Source: CAXXOK01 sp036759125 (GTDB taxonomy: Bacteria; Bacillota; Clostridia; Christensenellales; Aristaeellaceae). Taken from it: 14,474 bases of DNA. Under the pieces are notes generated by a model. That model did not search any database and was not told the DNA's origin. It was given only the letters and a program-made list of their open reading frames with translations. Made by a program: the position numbers and the translations under genes. The stretch is taken from positions 1-14,474 of the forward strand of contig DAIOVG010000059.1 of NCBI GenBank assembly GCA_036759125.1. Reading direction: 5' to 3'. This document shows positions 6,452 to 12,847 of the stretch, in pieces; the first letter of the stretch is position 1, and the number at the start of each line of letters is the position of its first letter.

Positions 6452-6541
6452 TGGCGGAGAGTTAGGGATTTGAACCCTAGTCAGGTTTTGGCCTGAACAC
6501 GATTTCCAGTCGTGCGCCTTCGACCACTCAGCCAACTCTCC
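6452..6541 (-). tRNA. tRNA-Ser, anticodon GGA
   Basis: The 90-nt minus-strand sequence folds as a class II tRNA. The acceptor stem GGAGAGT pairs with ACTCTCC, followed by discriminator G and an encoded CCA. The anticodon stem CACGA/TCGTG holds the loop CTGGAAA with anticodon GGA at 6507-6505. The long variable arm (CAGG-CCAAAA-CCTG) is typical of serine tRNAs, and the T-arm contains GGTTCAAATCC. It reads serine UCC and UCU codons. It has its own consensus promoter and terminator. Confidence 0.97.
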
Positions 6542-6567
6542 ATTTGCTGCAAATGCGCAACGACAGT

Positions 6568-6596
6568 ATTATAGGGGAACGGCGGGTGCTTGTCAA
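6568..6596 (-). promoter_or_regulatory. Perfect-consensus sigma-A promoter of the tRNA-Ser gene
   Basis: Read on the minus strand, TTGACA (6596-6591) and TATAAT (6573-6568) are separated by exactly 17 bases, matching consensus at all 12 positions. The mature tRNA begins 26 nt past the -10. Such a promoter suits a stable-RNA gene with high constitutive output. Confidence 0.93.
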
Positions 6597-6666
6597 TGTA
6601 TAAGCGGCCTACTTTTTGCGATGAAAGCATATTCTTTGGCGCAGATGCGGCGGCCTGGCGGTGTCA

Positions 6667-6695
6667 TTGTGTTATTTACGGGAATTGACTACAAT
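6667..6695 (+). promoter_or_regulatory. Candidate promoter of the AraC-type regulator gene
   Basis: TTGTGT (6667-6672) and TACAAT (6690-6695) are 17 bases apart. The -10 has one mismatch, but the -35 is poor, as in promoters that rely on an activator. A nearby TTGACT (6685-6690) has no well-spaced -10. Low certainty. Confidence 0.35.
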
Positions 6696-6787
6696 ACAAT
6701 CAATGAAAGCATGATATCGGTTGCTCCATATCATCATGCGCTGCTGCGCGGGATGTGCGATACTCGAACGGAAAGAGGGGCTGCACC

Positions 6788-7624
6788 ATGAAGTGGATCA
6801 ACCGGCTGAACCAGTGCATCGATTACATCGAAGACCATCTGGAGGATGAGATCGACACCGGGAAGCTGTGTGAGATCGCCTGCCTGTCGCGCAAGTACTT
6901 CTTCGGCTTGTTTGAGGCGGCTTGCGGGATCTCCTGCTCCAATTACATCAGGAACAGGCGGCTTAGCAGGGCAGCGGTCAAGCTGCAGGGCGGCATGAAG
7001 GTGATTGACGCTGCGTTTGTGTACGGCTACCAGAGCAGCGAAAGCTTTTCCAGAGCGTTCAAGGAGTTTCACGGCATTTCGCCTTCCGCCGTTGCCAGAA
7101 GCCAAGCACAGCTCAGGTCCTATTCCAGGCTCGTCTTTCAGATCAAAATCGTGGGAGCTGATACTATGCTGTACCGCATTGAGGACAAAGGCCCGTTTAC
7201 GCTGGCGGGCCAATCGATTATCACACGGAACACCGAAAGCAACAACGAGGACATTCCCAAGCTCTGGACCAGGCTGATCGAAAGCGGAGCCAAGGCGCAG
7301 CTTGACAGGATCAGCACGAGCGGCAAAGCCTACGGGGCCTGCTTTTCCGTGACTGAAGCCGATCAATCCTTCCGGTACGCGGTGGCTGCGATCGTAGAAC
7401 AGGAAGAGGCATCCGTCCCGGGTACGCTGGAGCGCTATGCGGTTCCGGGCGGCAAATGGGCGATCTTCCCCGCCAAGGGCAAGATTCCGGAGGTGTTTGG
7501 CGGCTTATGGAACAGCATCCTGTCGGAATGGCTTCCGTCGCACGAGTATGAGTTCGACCACACCAGACCGGATATTGAAAACTACCTTGACGCCGGCGTG
7601 GAGATCTGGCTGCCCATCCAGTAG
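6788..7624 (+). CDS. AraC-family transcriptional regulator with GyrI-like effector domain
   Basis: A 278-residue regulator. Residues 7-105 form the double helix-turn-helix DNA-binding domain of the AraC/XylS family: first HTH around KLCEIACLSRKYFFGLFEAACG, second around VIDAAFVYGYQSSESFSRAFKEFHGISPS, both with the usual conserved positions. Residues about 125-277 form a GyrI-like small-molecule-binding (SOUL/BmrR-C) domain ending in VEIWLPIQ, with the typical YAVPGGKWAIFPAKG strand. This N-terminal DNA-binding plus C-terminal GyrI layout is that of Rob-like and related clostridial regulators, which sense hydrophobic or cationic compounds. No transporter or detoxification gene adjoins it, so its target is unknown. 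The ATG at 6788 is chosen because AGAGGGG lies upstream and the domain starts right after it; an in-frame ATG 11 codons earlier lacks such a site. Confidence 0.88.
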   Translation: MKWINRLNQCIDYIEDHLEDEIDTGKLCEIACLSRKYFFGLFEAACGISCSNYIRNRRLSRAAVKLQGGMKVIDAAFVYGYQSSESFSRAFKEFHGISPSAVARSQAQLRSYSRLVFQIKIVGADTMLYRIEDKGPFTLAGQSIITRNTESNNEDIPKLWTRLIESGAKAQLDRISTSGKAYGACFSVTEADQSFRYAVAAIVEQEEASVPGTLERYAVPGGKWAIFPAKGKIPEVFGGLWNSILSEWLPSHEYEFDHTRPDIENYLDAGVEIWLPIQ

Positions 7625-7645
7625 CGCTTATCCAGCACAGACAAC

Positions 7646-7683
7646 AAAAAAGCCCCGCCTGTACCCCGTACAGGCGGGGCTTT
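7646..7683. terminator. Bidirectional terminator between the AraC-type and pyrophosphatase genes
   Basis: AGCCCCGCCTGTAC and its complement (7651-7664 and 7668-7681) form a 14-bp stem with a CCC loop, flanked by a run of A's on the left and T's on the right. It lies between two convergent genes (stop at 7624 on plus, stop at 7693 on minus) and can serve both. Confidence 0.92.
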
Positions 7684-7692
7684 GCTCAATCA

Positions 7693-8229
7693 TTACGATG
7701 CGCAGAACTTGTGGATATAGGCGTCCAGGCTTTTGCGGATGACCTTTTCGGCTTCCTCGTGGCCGTGCACTTCATCCACGACCGTTTCCTTGCCCTCCAG
7801 GTTTTTGTAGACGGAGAAGAAATGCGACATTTCCGAAAAAATATGCTTTGGAAGCTCGCTTACATCCTTATAGCCGTTGTAGGTGGGGTCCTGAAACGGG
7901 ATGGCGATAATCTTTTCATCCGGGCGTCCCTGGTCGAGCATCGTCAGTACCCCGATGGGGTAGCAGCGCACCAGGCTTAACGGCTGGATGACCTCGCTGG
8001 AGACCACCAGCACGTCCAGCGGGTCCAGGTCCTCGGCGTAGGTGCGGGGAATCAGTCCGTAGTTGGACGGGTAATGGGTGGAGGTGTACAGAATGCGGTC
8101 CAGGATCAGGCTGCCCGTTTCCTTGTCCAGCTCGTATTTTTTCTTGGATCCCTTTTCGATCTCGATCACGGCGATAAAATCCTGCGGCGTGATGCGTTTG
8201 GGTGAAATATCATGCCAGATATTGCTCAT
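7693..8229 (-). CDS. ppa: Inorganic pyrophosphatase, family I
   Basis: A 178-residue soluble enzyme that hydrolyses pyrophosphate to two phosphates, drawing biosynthetic reactions forward. The family I signature is present: IEIEKGSKKKYE (22-33) with the substrate-binding Glu/Lys, YPSNYGLIPRTY (53-64), and the metal-binding DLDPLDVL (67-74) with three aspartates. PFQDPTY and DVSELPKHI follow as in family members. The length matches bacterial family I enzymes. The ATG at 8229 is chosen because GGGAGGA lies upstream at proper distance; the frame extends 14 codons further without family resemblance. It is divergent from the fatty-acid operon and has its own promoter. Confidence 0.95.
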   Translation of the reverse strand: MSNIWHDISPKRITPQDFIAVIEIEKGSKKKYELDKETGSLILDRILYTSTHYPSNYGLIPRTYAEDLDPLDVLVVSSEVIQPLSLVRCYPIGVLTMLDQGRPDEKIIAIPFQDPTYNGYKDVSELPKHIFSEMSHFFSVYKNLEGKETVVDEVHGHEEAEKVIRKSLDAYIHKFCAS

Positions 8230-8261
8230 GTGGAATTGTCCTCCCATATGCCTTTGCATGC

Positions 8262-8290
8262 ATTGTAGCAAGTCTCGTCCGCTTTGTAAA
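8262..8290 (-). promoter_or_regulatory. Sigma-A promoter of ppa
   Basis: Read on the minus strand, TTTACA (8290-8285) and TACAAT (8267-8262) are separated by 17 bases, one mismatch each from consensus. The start codon follows about 32 nt past the -10, with GGAGGA between. Confidence 0.78.
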
Positions 8291-8364
8291 GATGGCGGAC
8301 CCTGTACTTATTTTGTATTGGCAGTGTGCTTCTTCCTGTCTCTGTTTTGTGCGCCGGTCCTGTG

Positions 8365-8373
8365 GTAGACTAC
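8365..8373. promoter_or_regulatory. Short palindrome sharing the core of the downstream operator
   Basis: GTAGACTAC is a perfect odd palindrome whose TAGACTA core is also the centre of the larger palindrome at 8464-8482. It lies between the divergent ppa and fatty-acid promoters, about 70 bp upstream of the latter's -35. It might be an auxiliary regulator site, but a 9-bp element can arise by chance. Confidence 0.25.
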
Positions 8374-8437
8374 GATTTGTCGTGTCACGATGACGGACTC
8401 ACCGTATATGTTGTGTATCGACCCCAACCGCCCATGC

Positions 8438-8465
8438 TTGACAAACCTCCGCATTTTCATATAAT
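8438..8465 (+). promoter_or_regulatory. Sigma-A promoter of the fatty-acid synthesis operon
   Basis: A consensus TTGACA (8438-8443) and a consensus TATAAT (8460-8465) are separated by 16 bases. Transcription would start around 8472, inside the palindrome described next, leaving a leader of about 50 nt before the MarR-type gene. Confidence 0.87.
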
Positions 8466-8482
8466 TAGTTAGACTAACGAAT
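8464..8482. promoter_or_regulatory. Palindromic operator overlapping the fab promoter
   Basis: ATTAGTTAGACTAACGAAT is a near-perfect 19-bp palindrome centred on A8473: GTTAG-A-CTAAC is exact, and the outer ATT/AAT also pair. It overlaps the last two bases of the -10 and the expected start point. Size and symmetry suit a MarR-family dimer, and the first gene of the operon encodes such a protein, so autoregulation by steric block is the natural inference. It has not been compared with experimentally known FabT sites here. Confidence 0.65.
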
Positions 8483-8520
8483 AAATGTGCGGGTGATAAC
8501 CCGGCGAAGGCGGGCGGCAG

Positions 8521-9024
8521 ATGGACGCGTTTAACCAAGAGCTCAACCGGTTACTGGTCATGGCGTACCGCAAGATCGTCATGCTGGAAGAGGAGATCAT
8601 CAACATGATTTCCGGCATGGAGCTGTCCATCAGCGAGATGCACATGCTGGAAGCAGTGGACGAAAAGAAGGACGGCGGAATTCCGCTGTACGAGCTGGCC
8701 CAGAACATGGGGCTGTCCGCGCCCTCGGTGACAGTTGCCATCAACAAGCTGCAGAAAAAGGGCTATGTAGAAAAGAGCAAATCCGAAAAGGACAAACGCA
8801 GCGTGACCGTAGCGCTGACGCGGATGGGAAAGAAAATGAACGCCGCGCATCGCTACTTTCACGAGCAGATGGTCCGTGATATTGATAAACTCCTCCTCCC
8901 GTCAGAACGGGAGGGATTGCTGCGGGGCATCGTTGCACTGAACCGATTCTTCGACAACGCATTTGCAGAAGTGGAGGCGAAAAAGCAAGAAAGACGCATC
9001 AAAAATCAAAATGAAAGTATGTGA
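8521..9024 (+). CDS. fabT: MarR-family regulator of fatty-acid synthesis (FabT-like)
   Basis: A 167-residue winged-helix regulator. The helix-turn-helix spans about 55-84 (LYELAQNMGLSAPSVTVAINKLQKKGYVEK), and the wing carries the family's D-x-R-S motif (DKRS, 91-94) followed by VTVALT. N- and C-terminal helices form the dimer interface. As the first gene of the fatty-acid synthesis cluster it occupies the place of streptococcal FabT, which represses these genes with acyl-ACP as co-repressor. The same role is inferred from position and from the palindrome in the promoter, not from residue-level identity. The start codon lacks a clear GGAGG (only a purine-rich GGCGGGCGGCAG), which may keep expression low. 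The C-terminus is lysine/glutamine-rich. The next gene begins 4 nt after the stop. Confidence 0.8.
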   Translation: MDAFNQELNRLLVMAYRKIVMLEEEIINMISGMELSISEMHMLEAVDEKKDGGIPLYELAQNMGLSAPSVTVAINKLQKKGYVEKSKSEKDKRSVTVALTRMGKKMNAAHRYFHEQMVRDIDKLLLPSEREGLLRGIVALNRFFDNAFAEVEAKKQERRIKNQNESM

Positions 9025-9028
9025 ATGA

Positions 9029-9985
9029 ATGAAAATACGGTCCTTCGGGCATGCATTGCCCGCCCAGGAAATCAGCAACAACAAAATCTCGGAAATCATG
9101 GATACCTCGGACGAATGGATACAATCCCATACCGGCATTTCCAGTCGGTACATCCTCTCGGGCGATGAAACCATCAGCGCGCTTGGCGCGCAGGCTGCCC
9201 AAATGGCACTGGACAGGGCAGGGTTATCGGTAAGCGACGTAGACTATATTCTGTGCTCCACGACCTGCGGGGAGATGATCTTCCCTTCGACCGCCTGCCT
9301 GATCCAGCGTAAGCTTGGCGCCAGCTGCCCCGCAGTGGATGTGAACGCCGGGTGTACGGGCTTCCTGTATGCGCTGGATATGGCCGATGCCATGCTGGCG
9401 CGCGGCCATATGAAGCATGTGCTGGTGATCGCCGCAGAGCAGATTACCAGGCTTGCCGATTGGACGGATCGCGCCACCAGCGTACTCTTCGGCGATGCCG
9501 CGGGCGCCGCGCTGTGCGAGCCGGGCGACGGGCTTAAAGCCGTGCATTTGACGGCCGCTGGAAATGCAGACGTACTTTATGCTACAATGGACGGTGGAAA
9601 CTGCCCGTACACCGAGCCGAAACAAAAAGCCGTACCACTGCAAATGGCCGGGCAGGAAATCTTCAAGTATGCCGTAACGCAGTCCAGCAAAGACATTCAC
9701 CATGTGCTGGCTAAGGGAGGTGCGAAAGCAAGCGCAGTTGATCACTTTGTTCTTCATCAGGCAAACCGCCGCATCCTGGATGCCGCGCGTACGCGCCTGA
9801 AACAGCCTGCCGAGAAATTTCCCATGAACATCGAAACACACGGGAACACGGGTTCGGCAGGAATACCCGTCCTGTTATCCGAAATGATGGGGGACGGTCG
9901 CCTGCAAGCGGGGGATACCCTCGTACTCAGCGCATTCGGCGCCGGATTGACCTCTGGGGCAGCGCTGCTCCAATTTAATATTTAG
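9029..9985 (+). CDS. fabH: 3-oxoacyl-ACP synthase III (KAS III)
   Basis: A 318-residue thiolase-fold enzyme that starts fatty-acid synthesis by condensing an acyl-CoA primer (acetyl- or branched-chain-CoA) with malonyl-ACP. The Cys-His-Asn triad is visible: Cys109 in NAGCTGFLYAL, His243 in LHQANRRI and Asn273 in HGNTGSAGIP. SDEWIQSHTGISSR (27-40) and LFGDAAGA (153-160) are further family landmarks. The length equals that of typical FabH. The usual GNTSAAS is GNTGSAG here, a mild variation outside the catalytic residues. It begins 4 nt after the regulator's stop with no good ribosome binding site, so translation is probably coupled to the upstream gene. Primer preference cannot be read from the sequence. 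Confidence 0.96.
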   Translation: MKIRSFGHALPAQEISNNKISEIMDTSDEWIQSHTGISSRYILSGDETISALGAQAAQMALDRAGLSVSDVDYILCSTTCGEMIFPSTACLIQRKLGASCPAVDVNAGCTGFLYALDMADAMLARGHMKHVLVIAAEQITRLADWTDRATSVLFGDAAGAALCEPGDGLKAVHLTAAGNADVLYATMDGGNCPYTEPKQKAVPLQMAGQEIFKYAVTQSSKDIHHVLAKGGAKASAVDHFVLHQANRRILDAARTRLKQPAEKFPMNIETHGNTGSAGIPVLLSEMMGDGRLQAGDTLVLSAFGAGLTSGAALLQFNI

Positions 9986-9998
9986 GAGGACCATATTT

Positions 9999-10220
9999 AT
10001 GAGCACTTATGAAACCATCGCGAAACTTCTGGCCGAATCCAAGGATCTTGACGTAAACGACATCCGCCCGGAAATGGGATTTGCCGAACTGGAGCTGGAC
10101 TCTCTGGACGTTGCAGAACTGGTCATGAACCTCGAAGACGAACTGGGCGTGCCTGTGGAAATTGACGAATCGCTTCGTACCATCGCCGATCTGGTGGCGA
10201 AAGTAGATAACGCAAAATAA
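9999..10220 (+). CDS. acpP: Acyl carrier protein
   Basis: A 73-residue acidic protein carrying growing acyl chains on a phosphopantetheine arm. The attachment site is Ser35 in ELDSLDVAELVMNLEDELGV, the standard DSL motif, followed by the acidic recognition helix. The length is typical. AGGAGG lies 10 nt upstream of the ATG, the strongest site in the operon and in keeping with the need for abundant ACP. Its stop overlaps the start of fabK by one base (TAATG). Its place between fabH and fabK fits a dedicated fatty-acid ACP. Confidence 0.97.
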   Translation: MSTYETIAKLLAESKDLDVNDIRPEMGFAELELDSLDVAELVMNLEDELGVPVEIDESLRTIADLVAKVDNAK

Positions 10221-11167
10221 TGATCAACTCAATACTGACACGGGAACTGGGGCTTACATACCCCATTTTTCAGGGCGGTATGGCATGGGTATCGGATGCG
10301 CAGCTCGCGGCAGCGGTTTCAAACGCCGGCGGGCTTGGCATCATATCCGCCATGAACCTCAACGCCGACTACCTGCGCGAGCAGATTCGCAAATGCCGGA
10401 CGCTGACGGATAAACCCTTCGGCGTGAACGTCATGCTGATGAGCCCGTTCGTCAAGGATGTGGCGCAGGTATGCGCGGAGGAAAAACCCGCGGTCGTCAC
10501 CACCGGAGCGGGCCTTCCCAACCTGTACATGAAGGATTGGCTGGCTGCGGGCATCCGTGTGATCCCCGTTGTGCCGTCTACCGCCATGGCCAGGCTTGTG
10601 GAACGCGCGGGCGCTTTTGCCGTGATTGCCGAGGGCGGCGAATCCGGCGGGCACATCGGCGATCTGTCCACCATCACGCTCGTACCCCAGGTGAAGGACG
10701 CCGTGAGTATCCCCGTCATCGCGGCCGGCGGCATTGGCGACGGGCGCGGCGTAGCGGCGGCGCTGATGCTGGGCGCGGAAGGCGTGCAGTGCGGAACCGT
10801 TTTCCTCTGCTCCACGGAATGTACCATCCATGACAATTACAAGCAGAAGGTGCTGTCGGCCAAGGATATCGATACCATCGTGACCGGCAAGCGTCTCGGC
10901 CATGCCGTGCGCTCCATCCGCAGCCCCTTCACGCGCAAGTATGCAAAACTCGAATACGAAATCCAGACAACCGGGGAAGAACTGGAACAAATGGGCGTAG
11001 GCGCGCTGCGCAAGGCCGCGTTGGATGGCGACATCGAAAACGGCTGTTTCATCGCTGGGCAATGCAGCGCGATGGTCAACGAGATCCGGCCTGCCAGGGA
11101 GATTATCGAAACGATGTTTGCGCAGGCCGAGACCCTTTTGAAAGGTGCGCCGGTATGGGTAAAATAG
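10220..11167 (+). CDS. fabK: FMN-dependent enoyl-ACP reductase II
   Basis: A 315-residue TIM-barrel flavoprotein of the nitronate monooxygenase/FabK family that reduces trans-2-enoyl-ACP in the last step of each elongation cycle using NAD(P)H. Landmarks are YPIFQGGMAWVSD (14-26), AGGLGIISAMN (36-46), the catalytic His145 in GGESGGHIGD, and the phosphate-binding IPVIAAGGIGDGRG (164-177) followed by GAEGVQCGTVFL. Similar proteins oxidise nitronates, but the position inside the fatty-acid operon makes FabK the correct reading. No FabI or FabL is seen in the window. FabK enzymes are known to be insensitive to triclosan. The 3' end overlaps fabD by 13 nt. Confidence 0.95.
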   Translation: MINSILTRELGLTYPIFQGGMAWVSDAQLAAAVSNAGGLGIISAMNLNADYLREQIRKCRTLTDKPFGVNVMLMSPFVKDVAQVCAEEKPAVVTTGAGLPNLYMKDWLAAGIRVIPVVPSTAMARLVERAGAFAVIAEGGESGGHIGDLSTITLVPQVKDAVSIPVIAAGGIGDGRGVAAALMLGAEGVQCGTVFLCSTECTIHDNYKQKVLSAKDIDTIVTGKRLGHAVRSIRSPFTRKYAKLEYEIQTTGEELEQMGVGALRKAALDGDIENGCFIAGQCSAMVNEIRPAREIIETMFAQAETLLKGAPVWVK

Positions 11168-12081
11168 CATTTGTGTTCGCGGGCCAGGGCGCGCAGTATC
11201 CGGGCATGGGGCAGAGTGTCTACCAGGCGTCTGCCTCGGCCAAGGCGCTTCTGGACGAAGTAGAACAGCTTCGGGGCGGCACGCTGGAACAGTGCTTTGC
11301 CGCAGACAAGGAAACCTTAAGCCAGACCATCAACGCCCAACCCTGCCTGATGGCCGTGGACTGCGCCTGCGCAGCCGCGCTGATGGAGGCGGGCATTGCC
11401 CCCGACGGGCTGGTCGGCTTCTCGCTGGGCGAAATCGCAGCGCTGGGCATGAGCGGAATGCTGCCGTTTGAAGAGGCGTTCGCGCTTGTCAACAAACGCG
11501 CAGCCTTCATGCAAGACTGTGCCCAGCAAAACCCCGGCGGCATGGCCGCCGTACTGAAACTTGAAGACGAGCAGGTGGAAGCCCTGTGCGAAGCGCACGG
11601 AGCCTACCCTGTGAACTACAACAGCCCCGGGCAGGTGGTATGCGCGATGGCGCTGGATGTAATGGACGCCTTCGCCCAGGCTGTCAAAGACGCGGGCGGG
11701 CGCGCCTTGCCCCTGAAGGTGTCCGGCGCATTCCACAGTCCGTTTATGGCGGACGCCGCAAAGAAACTTTCGGACTACGCACAGACACTCTCATTCGCTC
11801 AACCACAAAAACCGCTGTACGCCAACGCGACCTGCGGCCTGTACACCGCAGAAGAAGCGCCCGCGCTTCTTTCGATGCAGGTGGACCATCCCGTACGGTT
11901 TACGCGCCTCATCCGCGAACTGCTCGCCCAAAATTATACGGACTTTATTGAAGTCGGCCCCGGCACCGTGCTTTCCGGATTGATCCAGAAGATCGGCGGG
12001 GCGGACTATATCGGGCATGTGCAGGATGAGGAAACGCTGCGCGAGGTGATCAGCCACTACAGGGAGGGCGCTTCATGCTAA
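11155..12081 (+). CDS. fabD: Malonyl-CoA:ACP transacylase
   Basis: A 308-residue enzyme that transfers malonyl from CoA to ACP. FAGQGAQYPGMG (8-19) is the family's N-terminal motif. The nucleophile Ser90 sits in GFSLGE, Arg115 in NKRAAFMQ binds the malonyl carboxylate, and His194 in GAFHSPFM completes the dyad. The usual GHSLGE has Phe in place of His, a change seen elsewhere in the family and away from catalysis. The ATG at 11155 is chosen because homologues start with MGKIAFVFAGQG; a start 31 codons earlier would lie deep within fabK. The gene overlaps fabK by 13 nt and fabG by 7 nt, implying coupled translation. Confidence 0.95.
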   Translation: MGKIAFVFAGQGAQYPGMGQSVYQASASAKALLDEVEQLRGGTLEQCFAADKETLSQTINAQPCLMAVDCACAAALMEAGIAPDGLVGFSLGEIAALGMSGMLPFEEAFALVNKRAAFMQDCAQQNPGGMAAVLKLEDEQVEALCEAHGAYPVNYNSPGQVVCAMALDVMDAFAQAVKDAGGRALPLKVSGAFHSPFMADAAKKLSDYAQTLSFAQPQKPLYANATCGLYTAEEAPALLSMQVDHPVRFTRLIRELLAQNYTDFIEVGPGTVLSGLIQKIGGADYIGHVQDEETLREVISHYREGASC

Positions 12082-12815
12082 CGGGTAAAACAGCGCTGGT
12101 TTCCGGCGGCAGCCGCGGTATCGGGCGCGCGATCTGCCTTGCGCTTGCGGCGCAGGGCGCAAACGTCGCCTTTGTGTACGCGCGCAACCAGGCCATGGCC
12201 GACGAGACCGAAGCTCTGCTCAAGGCGTATCCGGTACGGGTGAAAGCCTATGCCTGCGACGTGGCGGACTTTCAGGCCACGCAGGAACTGGTGAAAACCG
12301 TCGTTGCCGACTTCGGCAGCCTGGATATCCTGATCAACAATGCCGGAATCACGCGCGATACCCTGGTGATGCGCATGAGCGAGCAGGACTTCGATGCTGT
12401 GATCGACACCAACCTCAAAGGCGCGTTCAACCTGATCCGGCATGCGTCTACTATTATGCTCAAGCAGCGCGCCGGGCGCATTGTGAACATCACCTCCGTG
12501 GCGGGGCTGATGGGCAACCCCGGCCAGGCCAACTATTCCGCCGCCAAGGCGGGCATGGTCGGCCTGACCAAAACGATTGCCAAGGAGCTTGCGTCGCGGG
12601 GCATTACCTGCAACGCCGTGGCCCCCGGCTTTATCCAGACGGATATGACCGACGCCATGCCCGAGGCGATTTTGCAAAAAGCGATTGAATTCATCCCGCT
12701 CAAGCGGATGGGTACGGCACAGGATGTCGCAAGCCTGGTTGCTTTCCTCTGCGCGGAGGAAGCGGCGTACATCACCGGTCAGGTGATTCAGGTGGACGGC
12801 GGCCTGCGCATGTAG
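12075..12815 (+). CDS. fabG: 3-oxoacyl-ACP reductase
   Basis: A 246-residue classical short-chain dehydrogenase that reduces 3-oxoacyl-ACP to the 3-hydroxy form with NADPH. The cofactor motif SGGSRGIG is at 10-17, NNAG at 88-91, and the catalytic residues are Ser141 (NITSVAG), Tyr154 and Lys158 (YSAAK). The C-terminal YITGQVIQVDGGLRM is typical of FabG, and the length is exact for the family. GGGAGGG lies upstream of the ATG inside the fabD 3' end, where ATGCTAA gives a 7-nt overlap. Confidence 0.97.
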   Translation: MLTGKTALVSGGSRGIGRAICLALAAQGANVAFVYARNQAMADETEALLKAYPVRVKAYACDVADFQATQELVKTVVADFGSLDILINNAGITRDTLVMRMSEQDFDAVIDTNLKGAFNLIRHASTIMLKQRAGRIVNITSVAGLMGNPGQANYSAAKAGMVGLTKTIAKELASRGITCNAVAPGFIQTDMTDAMPEAILQKAIEFIPLKRMGTAQDVASLVAFLCAEEAAYITGQVIQVDGGLRM

Positions 12816-12847
12816 CCTTGCCGCGACCGATAGAGGAGGAAAAATCT

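Noticed and set aside
6452..6541. tRNA-Ser as an integration (att) site for a mobile element
   Set aside because: No integrase, no repeated tRNA 3' end and no change in composition is seen beside it.
8230..8520. A riboswitch or T-box in the ppa/fab intergenic region
   Set aside because: No conserved riboswitch or T-box elements are visible; the space is explained by two divergent promoters and a palindrome.
10319..11170. Minus-strand open frame of 283 codons opposite fabK
   Set aside because: It mirrors fabK, has no ribosome binding site or family features, and would have to overlap a proven gene entirely.
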